Positions 1 through 4,956 of a DNA stretch of 6,227 nucleotides are shown piece by piece (within the stretch, counting starts at the first letter, position 1; the number at the start of each line of letters is the position of its first letter). The notes beneath the pieces were generated by a model. The model was not told the origin of the DNA. It saw nothing but the letters and a program-made list of their open reading frames with translations, and searched no databases. The stretch comes from Planctomycetaceae bacterium (lineage in GTDB: Bacteria; Planctomycetota; Planctomycetia; Planctomycetales; Planctomycetaceae), in the NCBI GenBank assembly GCA_947463775.1, contig CANHVD010000360.1, positions 1 to 6,227 on the forward strand. The letters run 5' to 3'. Made by a program: the position numbers and the translations under genes.

Positions 1-200
1 GAAGCAGATCGATACGCTTCTCGCAACGCCTCATTGGTCTGCAACTGAACCGCGTGATCCAGATTGGGAGTGACCACGTATCGACAGGCCCGCTCCTTTT
101 GACTAATCCACGATCTGAGGCGATTGATCGCCTGATCCATGGTGACTCGATCAATGCGGATGCCAAAAATGGCCGACCGATCCTGCTCCCCGGACATCAT
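1..200 (-). CDS. WecG/TagA/CpsF-family glycosyltransferase, N-terminal part (runs off the left edge)
   Basis: Reading the minus strand from 200 gives an open frame of 66 full codons that leaves the window. The family (GT26) transfers a sugar, for example N-acetylmannosamine or a related residue, from a UDP-sugar onto a polyprenyl-linked acceptor at the cytoplasmic face of the membrane. What I see is the typical N-terminus: FGIRIDRVTMDQAINRL at about residues 12-28, then YVVTPNLDHAVQLQ at 41-54 with the conserved T-P-N (44-46) and Asp48, then NEALREAY at 56-63. The catalytic Asp region expected just after this lies outside the window. The start ATG (200-198) overlaps the stop of the upstream sugar transferase as ATGA, with a GGGG just before it. 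A second ATG follows immediately and could be the start instead. The overlap implies translational coupling with the priming transferase. The family call rests on motif recognition over 66 residues; donor and acceptor are unknown. Confidence 0.85.
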   Translation of the reverse strand, partial: MMSGEQDRSAIFGIRIDRVTMDQAINRLRSWISQKERACRYVVTPNLDHAVQLQTNEALREAYRSA

Positions 201-1018
201 GCTGCCCCATCGCCATTGAGCACGGCCGGAAACGTCTTGAGAATGATCGCAAGGTCAGTCTTGAGGCTACGACGGCGGATGTATTCCAGGTCCAATTTCA
301 CCTGATTAGGGAACGCCAGCTTGCTGCGTCCAGACACCTGCCAGATACACGTCAGCCCCGGCTTGACCGCCAAACGCTGAAAATCGTAGTCAGAGTACAA
401 TGCCACTTCGCTGGGGAGTGGTGGTCTTGGCCCGACGATGCTCATTTCCCCACGCAGCACGTTGATCAGCTGAGGAAGTTCATCAACGCTGAATCTCCTC
501 AGAATTCTCCCCGGAGGCGTAATGCGAGGATCATTCATGATCTTGAAAGTTCGCTGATCAGCGTGCTCATTCTTATCGATCAGTGTGTTTCGCACCGCTT
601 CCGCATCCACAATCATGGATCGGAACTTAAAGCAACGAAACTCTCTCCCCTTTTTGCCGACACGGACCTGGCTGAACAAAACAGGCCCACCGTCGTAGAG
701 CTTAACCGCGAGTGCAGTGACCAGAATGATCGGCGACAGAATCAGAATTGCGGTCAAACTGATGCAGATATCGATTGCCCGCTTACACACGACATACAGA
801 GCATCTTCTCGAGAGCTGTGAACATTCAGTGGTAACACATTGATCGACGTTGGAGCGGGCTTGATGAGTTCAGTAAACGGTTGAGCGGAGTAGGCTCGAT
901 CCGCTGAAGGCTCAAAATCGGATGCGGAGAACCGTTGTATGAGTACGTCGAATCTCTGCTCTGGCATCATGGATGCCGAGCTATCAGGAGATTCAATAGA
1001 GATCGCAACTTCCGACAT
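197..1018 (-). CDS. polyprenyl-phosphate sugar-1-phosphate transferase (bacterial sugar transferase, WcaJ/PglC type)
   Basis: Initiating enzyme of exopolysaccharide, O-antigen or capsule synthesis: it moves a sugar-1-phosphate from a UDP-sugar to undecaprenyl phosphate at the inner membrane. The 273 residues show a polar, probably disordered N-terminal part (1-70), then KRAIDI (79-84), a hydrophobic re-entrant helix (85-107) with the helix-breaking Ser-Pro at 95-96, GGPVLFSQVRVG (110-121), CFKFRSM (129-135), and the catalytic Asp179-Glu180 pair in FSVDELPQL. These are followed by GEMSIVGPRP (190-199) and PGLTCIWQVSGR (220-231). All core motifs are intact. There is only one hydrophobic segment, so this is the short monotopic class, without the multi-helix N-terminus of full-length WcaJ. 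No clear Shine-Dalgarno sequence precedes the chosen ATG; Met17/Met18 are alternative starts that would leave the catalytic core whole. Its stop overlaps the WecG-type gene by 4 bases, pointing to one transcript. The sugar specificity cannot be read. Confidence 0.97.
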   Translation of the reverse strand: MSEVAISIESPDSSASMMPEQRFDVLIQRFSASDFEPSADRAYSAQPFTELIKPAPTSINVLPLNVHSSREDALYVVCKRAIDICISLTAILILSPIILVTALAVKLYDGGPVLFSQVRVGKKGREFRCFKFRSMIVDAEAVRNTLIDKNEHADQRTFKIMNDPRITPPGRILRRFSVDELPQLINVLRGEMSIVGPRPPLPSEVALYSDYDFQRLAVKPGLTCIWQVSGRSKLAFPNQVKLDLEYIRRRSLKTDLAIILKTFPAVLNGDGAA

Positions 1019-1182
1019 CGCCGAGATTCTTAAGCTGGGGAGAAAACACCCACGAACTCAACTGCAAATGGCAAGTCGCGGACCAAATCTGATTGGACTC
1101 ACGTAAAGACGCGTTGTCATTCCCTGGAGGATCCCGCTGACAAGACATGTCCCCTTAATCCCGAAAAGCATTTAGCCTTCAT

Positions 1183-1199
1183 CCAGAGCACAACTCTGG
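1183..1199. other. small perfect hairpin (6-bp stem, 5-nt loop)
   Basis: CCAGAG (1183-1188) and CTCTGG (1194-1199) are exact inverse complements around a 5-base loop. It lies 165-181 bases upstream of the sugar transferase start, so it could sit in that gene's leader RNA. No T-run follows on either strand, so it is not an intrinsic terminator. A 6-bp stem is short enough to occur by chance. Confidence 0.25.
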
Positions 1200-1492
1200 G
1201 TGCGATGAATGCAGATAACTGATCCGATGGAACTCGCCCATTCATTGGTGTTTACCGGGATTCCAACGTAGATTCGGGATCGTCCTGCGAGACAGAGAAT
1301 GGCCTGGGCAAACTGTGATGCAGAGAAGCCACAGATTCGGTTGTCGACTGCTCATGTTTTCTTTCGCCAAATGTCAATCCCAGCGTTGGCAAAACGAATA
1401 TTGTTTCAGTTGCTTTACACCCTGATGCGGCATTTTGACAACGTGAATGATCAAAGGGACAAGGATACTGGATCGATCTTCAGTAGTGATCA

Positions 1493-1538
1493 TCGTTCGA
1501 TAATCGATTGAACGGCAGCCGGCTTAAAGATCGAACGA
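1493..1538. other. 9-bp inverted repeat around a nested interrupted palindrome
   Basis: TCGTTCGAT (1493-1501) and ATCGAACGA (1530-1538) are perfect inverse complements separated by 28 bases. The left arm also takes part in an operator-like interrupted palindrome, GTTCGATAATCGATTGAAC (1495-1513), and the spacer contains the 8-base palindrome AGCCGGCT (1517-1524). Symmetry of this kind is typical of dimeric regulator sites or cruciforms, but it lies about 300 bases from the oxidoreductase and about 480 from the sugar transferase. No protein can be assigned to it. Confidence 0.35.
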
Positions 1539-1633
1539 ACGCCTTTGGATCGCGAACGTCGCCCCGTATCGACGACAGGCGAATGAAGCACGAAAGCCTG
1601 ACAAGATTGGGCCCCGGAATGGCGAGTGCCTTT

Positions 1634-1672
1634 CGGAAATGCTGCTTGTTTGCTCCCGGTGCAGCACTTCCG
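1634..1672 (-). other. long hairpin, possible structured RNA read from the minus strand
   Basis: Arms 1634-1645 and 1661-1672 pair over 12 positions around a 15-base loop: CGGAA pairs with TTCCG, TGCTGC with GCAGCA, and a single A/C mismatch lies between them. If transcribed from the minus strand, that mismatch becomes a G-U wobble and the stem is continuous for 12 pairs. This favours minus-strand RNA, possibly a far-upstream leader or small RNA ahead of the sugar transferase. No T-run follows the stem on either strand, so it is not a standard terminator. It could also be an end of a decayed mobile element. Confidence 0.4.
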
Positions 1673-1811
1673 TACAGTGATGTGCGGCATTCCACCTCGT
1701 CGGATTTGGCTGAGCATTGTTGAGTCCGGATAGCTCAATCAATGCTTGCCGGGATTCCGGTGTTTGACGCCTTCATGTTAAACCGAATTCCATCCCACAC
1801 TGAACCACGTT

Positions 1812-3953
1812 ATGAAACCTATCGATTGCTTGAAGATTGGCAGACCTCTTTGCCTGATCTTGTTGACCTGTTGTCTTTGCCCGCTGGATATCGTCGAGGC
1901 GACTGAGAAGTTTGAGGCCGATCTCATCGTGTATGGCGGGACTTCTTCGGGAGTCATTGCTGCGGTTCAAGCGAAGAAAATGGGCAAGACGGTGATTGTT
2001 GTTGGCCCGGACAAGCATCTGGGAGGTCTCTCCAGTGGTGGCCTTGGCTTCACGGATACAGGCAACAAGGCCGTCATCGGCGGGTTATCACGAGACTTCT
2101 ATCACCGGCTGTGGAAGAAGTATCAACAGCCAGAAACATGGCGTTGGCAAAAGCAGTCCGAATACGGCAACAAGGGGCAGGGCACGCCGGCGATAGACGG
2201 TGAGAATCGCACCATGTGGATCTTTGAGCCACATGTGGCCGAAAGTGTGTTTGAGGACTACATCAGGGAATTTCAGATCCCGGTCTACCGCGATGAATGG
2301 CTGGATCGCGAAAAGGGAGTTCTCAAGGAAGATGCTCGAATCACCAGCATCATGATGTTATCCGGCAAGACCTTTAGCGGCCGGATGTTTATCGACGCGA
2401 CGTACGAAGGTGATCTGATGGCGGCCGCAGGAGTTTCGTACCATGTTGGGCGAGAAGCGAACTCTGTCTATGACGAAAACTGGAACGGTATTCAGACAGG
2501 CGTCCTGCATCATCGACATCACTTCGGTGCACTGAAGTCCAAAATCAGTCCTTATGTGATTCCGGGAGATCCTTCTTCGGGCGTTCTGCCAAAGATCAGC
2601 ACGGAACCTCCCGGTGAATATGGTGCAGGCGACAAACGAATTCAGGCCTACTGCTATCGCTGGTGCGCGACCGATCATCTGGAGAATCGAATTCCGTTCC
2701 CAATGCCTGAAGGCTACGACCCAAAGCAGTACGAACTGTTGGTCAGAGTTTATGAGGCCGGTTGGAAGGAGACGTTCGATAAGTTCGATCCAATTCCGAA
2801 CCACAAAACAGACACGAACAATCATGGTCCGTTCAGCACTGACAACATCGGGATGAACTACGACTATCCCGAAGCCAGCTATGAACGCCGCAAGGAAATT
2901 CTTGACGAGCATCGCCGGTATCAACAGGGATGGCTCTATTTTGTGGCCAATGATCCGCGAATCCCCAAAGAGGTACAGGAACAAATGCAGAAGTGGGGAT
3001 TGCCGAAAGATGAATTCGTCGACAACGGACACTGGCCACATCAGATCTACGTGCGGGAAGCTCGCCGTATGATCGGTCAGTTCGTAATGACCGAGAACGA
3101 ACTCACGAAGAAGAAGCCAACACCGGATTCGGTGGGCATGGGAAGTTACACCATCGATTCACACAACGTGCAACGCTATATCACGCCTGAAGGATATGTG
3201 CAGAACGAAGGCGATATCGGCGTCGGGATTTCGCCTTACTCGATTGCTTTCGGTTCCCTGGTGCCTCAGAAGGGCCAGTGTGACAACTTGATGGTCAGTG
3301 TTTGCGTCAGCAGTTCACACATTGCTTTCGGTTCGATTCGCATGGAGCCCGTCTTTATGATTCTTGGCCAAAGTGCGGCAACTGCGGCGGTGATGGCGAT
3401 CGACAAAGGTCTTGCGGTGCAACAAGTGCCTTACGCTGATCTGCGTGGGCAACTGCTTAAAGAGGGCCAGGTGCTTGATTATGCAGCCGCCGCGTCGGCT
3501 GGTGATGCAAAGGCCAAGGTCTTTGTTGATCCCCGAAAGCTGAAAGGCATCGTAGTCGACGATGACGACGCAAAACTCACTGGCGACTGGAAGACCAGTA
3601 ATGCGTCCGGCTATTTCGTAGGCAATGGTTATCGTCACGAAGGAGCTGCTCAGGATGGTCAGGCCTCCGCCATCTTCGAAGCTCGACTACAACCAGCCGG
3701 AGTTTACGAAGTGCGAGTTTCCTGGCCACCGCATGCGAACCGTTCGTCAAAGGTGCAGATTCAGGTTGAGGCTTCAGAGGGAACGAAGACCATTACGATC
3801 AATCAACAGTCGGCGCCCGATGCGGACGATCATTTTCAATCTCTTGGAACGTTCCTGTTTTCCTCAGAGAAATCGGCGACAGTCACAATCACGAACAAAG
3901 AAGCCAACGGGCATGTTGTGATTGATGCTGTTCAATGGCTGCCAAAGCGCTGA
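1812..3953 (+). CDS. secreted FAD-dependent oxidoreductase with C-terminal golvesin-like domain
   Basis: The 713-residue protein begins with a basic n-region (K8, R11), a hydrophobic stretch (12-25) and a likely cleavage after VEA (28-30), so it should be exported. The mature part opens with a Rossmann FAD site: DLIVYGGTSSGVIAA (37-51), where Thr replaces the middle Gly of GxGxxG, then VIVVGPDKHLGG (61-72) and the GGLSSGGLG loop (71-79). Further conserved blocks are FIDATYEGDLMAAAGV (193-208), REARRMIGQFVMTENEL (415-431) and RMEPVFMILGQSAATAA (510-526). This pattern fits the FAD_oxidored (PF12831) family. Residues 580-710 look like a beta-rich golvesin/xanthan-lyase-type domain (VDDDDAKLTGDWKTS at 582-596, GVYEVRVSWPP at 630-640, HVVIDAVQWLP at 701-711), perhaps a carbohydrate-binding module. 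The substrate is unknown; a sugar or glycan derivative is my inference. The ATG has no Shine-Dalgarno sequence. The gene ends in tandem stops, TGATGA. Confidence 0.93.
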   Translation: MKPIDCLKIGRPLCLILLTCCLCPLDIVEATEKFEADLIVYGGTSSGVIAAVQAKKMGKTVIVVGPDKHLGGLSSGGLGFTDTGNKAVIGGLSRDFYHRLWKKYQQPETWRWQKQSEYGNKGQGTPAIDGENRTMWIFEPHVAESVFEDYIREFQIPVYRDEWLDREKGVLKEDARITSIMMLSGKTFSGRMFIDATYEGDLMAAAGVSYHVGREANSVYDENWNGIQTGVLHHRHHFGALKSKISPYVIPGDPSSGVLPKISTEPPGEYGAGDKRIQAYCYRWCATDHLENRIPFPMPEGYDPKQYELLVRVYEAGWKETFDKFDPIPNHKTDTNNHGPFSTDNIGMNYDYPEASYERRKEILDEHRRYQQGWLYFVANDPRIPKEVQEQMQKWGLPKDEFVDNGHWPHQIYVREARRMIGQFVMTENELTKKKPTPDSVGMGSYTIDSHNVQRYITPEGYVQNEGDIGVGISPYSIAFGSLVPQKGQCDNLMVSVCVSSSHIAFGSIRMEPVFMILGQSAATAAVMAIDKGLAVQQVPYADLRGQLLKEGQVLDYAAAASAGDAKAKVFVDPRKLKGIVVDDDDAKLTGDWKTSNASGYFVGNGYRHEGAAQDGQASAIFEARLQPAGVYEVRVSWPPHANRSSKVQIQVEASEGTKTITINQQSAPDADDHFQSLGTFLFSSEKSATVTITNKEANGHVVIDAVQWLPKR

Positions 3954-3976
3954 TGACACACAGTTCACCGATTCAT

Positions 3977-4020
3977 GGACCGAAGAATTCAGCGACCGAA
4001 AGATTCTGGTCCTGATTTTT
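3977..4020 (+). terminator. candidate intrinsic terminator after the oxidoreductase gene
   Basis: Starting 23 bases past the stop codon, GGACC (3977-3981) plus AGAAT (3984-3988) pair with ATTCT (4003-4007) plus GGTCC (4008-4012). This gives a 10-bp stem with a 2-base bulge and a 14-base loop, followed by TGATTTTT (4013-4020). Stem plus T-run fits an intrinsic terminator for the plus-strand gene, though the stem is only moderately GC-rich and the T-run is short. Confidence 0.42.
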
Positions 4021-4033
4021 CAGTCGCTGAATT
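3986..4033. repeat. 11-bp perfect inverted repeat overlapping the candidate terminator
   Basis: AATTCAGCGAC (3986-3996) and GTCGCTGAATT (4023-4033) are exact inverse complements with a 26-base spacer. Its left arm shares bases with the left arm of the hairpin at 3977-4012, so the two cannot fold fully at once. If this stem forms, the T-run at 4016-4020 lies inside its loop. It may just be transcript-end structure or a stabilising 3' hairpin. Confidence 0.5.
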
Positions 4034-4141
4034 TGCCTGTCTAACCTACGTCGCTCATTGGCTTTCAGCTCACTGGCCAAATACTCGCCGTTGTAAAGCT
4101 GCGAGTTGCCCATGCTTTGGAATCGCCGGGGTCTCGGTTAT

Positions 4142-4178
4142 CAATGTAGCCGTCTCGCTCCGTCGAGACGAGTCCTTT
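4142..4178 (+). repeat. dispersed-type hairpin repeat, copy A
   Basis: The core is GTAGCC followed by a 7-bp stem, CGTCTCG (4151-4157) with CGAGACG (4164-4170), around a CTCCGT loop, then AGTCCTTT. It aligns with the reverse complement of copy B (4281-4316) over about 36 bases: CAA, GTAGCC, the stem and loop, and CCTT are shared. The stems differ by a paired change (G-C here, A-T in copy B), so the fold is kept. Similar short stem-loop repeats are, from memory, common between genes in planctomycete genomes; I could not check this. Confidence 0.7.
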
Positions 4179-4204
4179 CAGCCAGCCCAGCGCTGAAGCA
4201 ACTC
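4170..4204. repeat. imperfect hairpin abutting repeat copy A
   Basis: GAGT (4170-4173) pairs with ACTC (4201-4204), and TTCAGC (4177-4182) with GCTGAA (4192-4197), separated by a 3x3 unpaired block and closed by a 9-base loop. It starts where the copy A stem ends, so A and this hairpin may be two stems of one composite repeat. Copy B has no obvious second stem of this kind beside it. Confidence 0.4.
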
Positions 4205-4280
4205 CGGGCTGATCCCCAGCACAACTCACCCATGCGCCTTGAAAATGGCGGCTGATATTGGCAACACAACGTGCATCGAA

Positions 4281-4316
4281 TAAGGCACATCTCGCGGAGC
4301 GAGATGGCTACTTTGG
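4281..4316 (-). repeat. dispersed-type hairpin repeat, copy B (inverted relative to copy A)
   Basis: CATCTCGC (4288-4295) and GCGAGATG (4299-4306) form a perfect 8-bp stem with a GGA loop. Reverse-complemented, it reads CCAAAGTAGCC, the stem, then TGCCTTA, matching copy A with few differences: one compensatory stem pair, one extra loop base in A, and small flank changes. Together the two copies could be terminal inverted repeats of a 175-base element (4142-4316), but I see no convincing target-site duplication. Confidence 0.7.
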
Positions 4317-4358
4317 TCGGCACATTAACCGCCTGCAGATTATCATTTGCCCCACCTG

Positions 4359-4387
4359 CCGGAACTCGCGGGTACCTTTGGTTCCGG
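4359..4387 (-). other. hairpin just past the end of nusB
   Basis: CCGGAAC (4359-4365) and GTTCCGG (4381-4387) pair perfectly around a 15-base loop containing the palindrome GGTACC. CCA/TGG can extend the stem if CCTG bulges out. It begins about 30 bases beyond the nusB stop codon, a natural place for a transcript-end structure, but no T-run follows on the minus strand. It could act with Rho or as a stability element. Confidence 0.35.
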
Positions 4388-4416
4388 TGGTTAGCTACGG
4401 ACTCCCGGCTGTAACG

Positions 4417-4842
4417 TTATTCATCGTCAGCTGGCGTCGTGGCCGCGTCTTTGGGAATAAGCTTGTCCAGGATTCCATTCACAAAGGAACTGGAATTCTC
4501 TGTGCCATATTCGCGAGCGATCTCGATAGCTTCGTCGATGGCGACAGCGGCCGGAGTGCCCATTTTTGTCATCTCGTAAAGCCCCATTCGCAGGACATTG
4601 CGATCCGTTGGAGGCATCCGCTCTACTCGCCAATTCACGGCAGTTTTTCGCAGCACTTCATCCAGTTGGTCACGGTTTGCGCAGACGCCGCTGAACAGCA
4701 TCCAGGCAAAATCGCGGAGCGGTGTTTCCGTGAATTGCTTGCGCATGTCGATCTGAATCCGGGTCTTGTCGGCGTCAGGATTCTGGTCCACAAGATACAA
4801 CATTTGCAGCACAAAACGGCGTGCCTCAGATCGTCCAGCCAT
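4417..4842 (-). CDS. nusB: transcription antitermination factor NusB
   Basis: NusB binds boxA RNA with ribosomal protein S10 (NusE) and helps RNA polymerase read through rRNA operons; it acts in the cytoplasm. The 141 residues match the usual compact, all-helical family length and carry its motifs in order: RSEARRFVLQMLYLVD (4-19, the Arg-rich first helix), NWRVERMPPTDRNVLRMGLYE (split as 70-76 and 77-90), AIDEAIEIARE (101-111) and FVNGILDKL (120-128). The tail from 130 is acidic and Ala/Thr-rich. The start is firm: the ATG at 4842 lies two codons after an in-frame TGA (4851-4849), so no upstream start is possible. No Shine-Dalgarno sequence is seen. The gene often sits beside ribH in other bacteria; here its upstream neighbour is a divergent sulfatase gene 114 bases away, and nothing follows it closely, so it appears to be transcribed alone. 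Confidence 0.95.
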   Translation of the reverse strand: MAGRSEARRFVLQMLYLVDQNPDADKTRIQIDMRKQFTETPLRDFAWMLFSGVCANRDQLDEVLRKTAVNWRVERMPPTDRNVLRMGLYEMTKMGTPAAVAIDEAIEIAREYGTENSSSFVNGILDKLIPKDAATTPADDE

Positions 4843-4941
4843 AGCGAATCAGGTATGCTAAAAAAACTCGCCGCCAATCTCAGATCGCGGCCTTTTCGTG
4901 TGAATCTGGCAAGATAGCACATCCATCCAGCCCCCACCACC

Positions 4942-4948
4942 GGAAGAG
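4942..4948 (+). promoter_or_regulatory. weak ribosome binding site of the sulfatase gene
   Basis: GGAAGAG ends 8 bases before the ATG at 4957. It is a partial match to the Shine-Dalgarno consensus and the only such match among the start sites here, apart from the GGGG before the WecG-type gene. It supports 4957 as the start, which also gives a complete signal peptide. Confidence 0.4.
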
Positions 4949-4956
4949 ATCTGCTG

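Larger units (their letters stand above)
1019..1811. other. 793-base intergenic region between divergent genes, no credible gene
   Basis: This gap carries the upstream regions of both the sugar transferase (minus) and the oxidoreductase (plus). Short open frames on both strands overlap one another (for example 1299-1511 plus; 1480-1695 and 1490-1738 minus). None shows a recognisable domain, hydrophobic pattern or ribosome site, so I do not call them genes. The gap holds a small hairpin (1183-1199), a 9-base inverted repeat amid many GATC sites (1493-1538), and a long hairpin (1634-1672). A TTGACA at 1435-1440 and a TTGACG at 1764-1769 lack a matching -10 box at normal spacing. I found no tRNA, rRNA or CRISPR repeats. 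The length allows a small RNA or a decayed mobile element, but neither is shown. Confidence 0.6.
3954..4416. other. 463-base gap between convergent genes, rich in inverted repeats
   Basis: This stretch separates the 3' ends of the oxidoreductase gene and nusB. Its small open frames (3975-4196 plus, 4141-4323 minus) are composed largely of the hairpin repeats and have no protein-like features. From left to right it holds a candidate terminator (3977-4020) overlapping a second 11-bp inverted repeat, repeat copy A (4142-4178), an imperfect hairpin (4170-4204), repeat copy B in inverted orientation (4281-4316), and a hairpin beyond nusB (4359-4387). Confidence 0.7.

Noticed and set aside
1435..1469. 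TTGACA followed by GATACT as a plus-strand promoter
   Set aside because: The spacing is 23 bases, outside the usual 16-18, and no gene follows within 340 bases.
1299..1511. 70-codon plus-strand open frame in the long gap
   Set aside because: No ribosome site, no domain, a composition with no clear coding pattern, and it runs into the GATC-rich inverted repeat patch.
1480..1742. Several overlapping 71-82 codon frames on both strands
   Set aside because: They overlap one another in different frames with no family resemblance; at most one could be real and nothing favours any.
1255..1760. Direct repeat CCGGGATTCC at 1255-1264 and 1749-1758 as ends of an inserted element
   Set aside because: Ten bases only, with unrelated flanks and no inverted ends or transposase between; chance is a sufficient explanation.
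1728..1765. tRNA-like pieces (TAGCTCAAT and CCGGGATTCCGG)
   Set aside because: The A-box-like and T-arm-like parts are far too close for a tRNA, and no acceptor or anticodon stem can be drawn.
1764..1792. TTGACG as a -35 box for the oxidoreductase gene
   Set aside because: At 16-18 bases downstream there is no -10-like hexamer (ATTCCA at 17).
1811..1900. Lipoprotein signal (LLTC at residues 17-20) in the oxidoreductase
   Set aside because: The residue before Cys is Thr rather than Gly, Ala or Ser, and a normal cleavage site after VEA fits better.
2358..3041. 227-codon open frame on the minus strand inside the oxidoreductase gene
   Set aside because: It is antisense to strongly conserved protein motifs in the plus-strand gene and shows no domain of its own.
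4141..4323. Minus-strand 60-codon open frame between the oxidoreductase gene and nusB
   Set aside because: Both ends are translations of the hairpin repeats; such frames are a frequent source of false small genes.
4258..4917. 219-codon plus-strand open frame covering nusB in antisense
   Set aside because: It starts inside repeat copy B and runs antisense to a clear NusB; the protein has no recognisable features.
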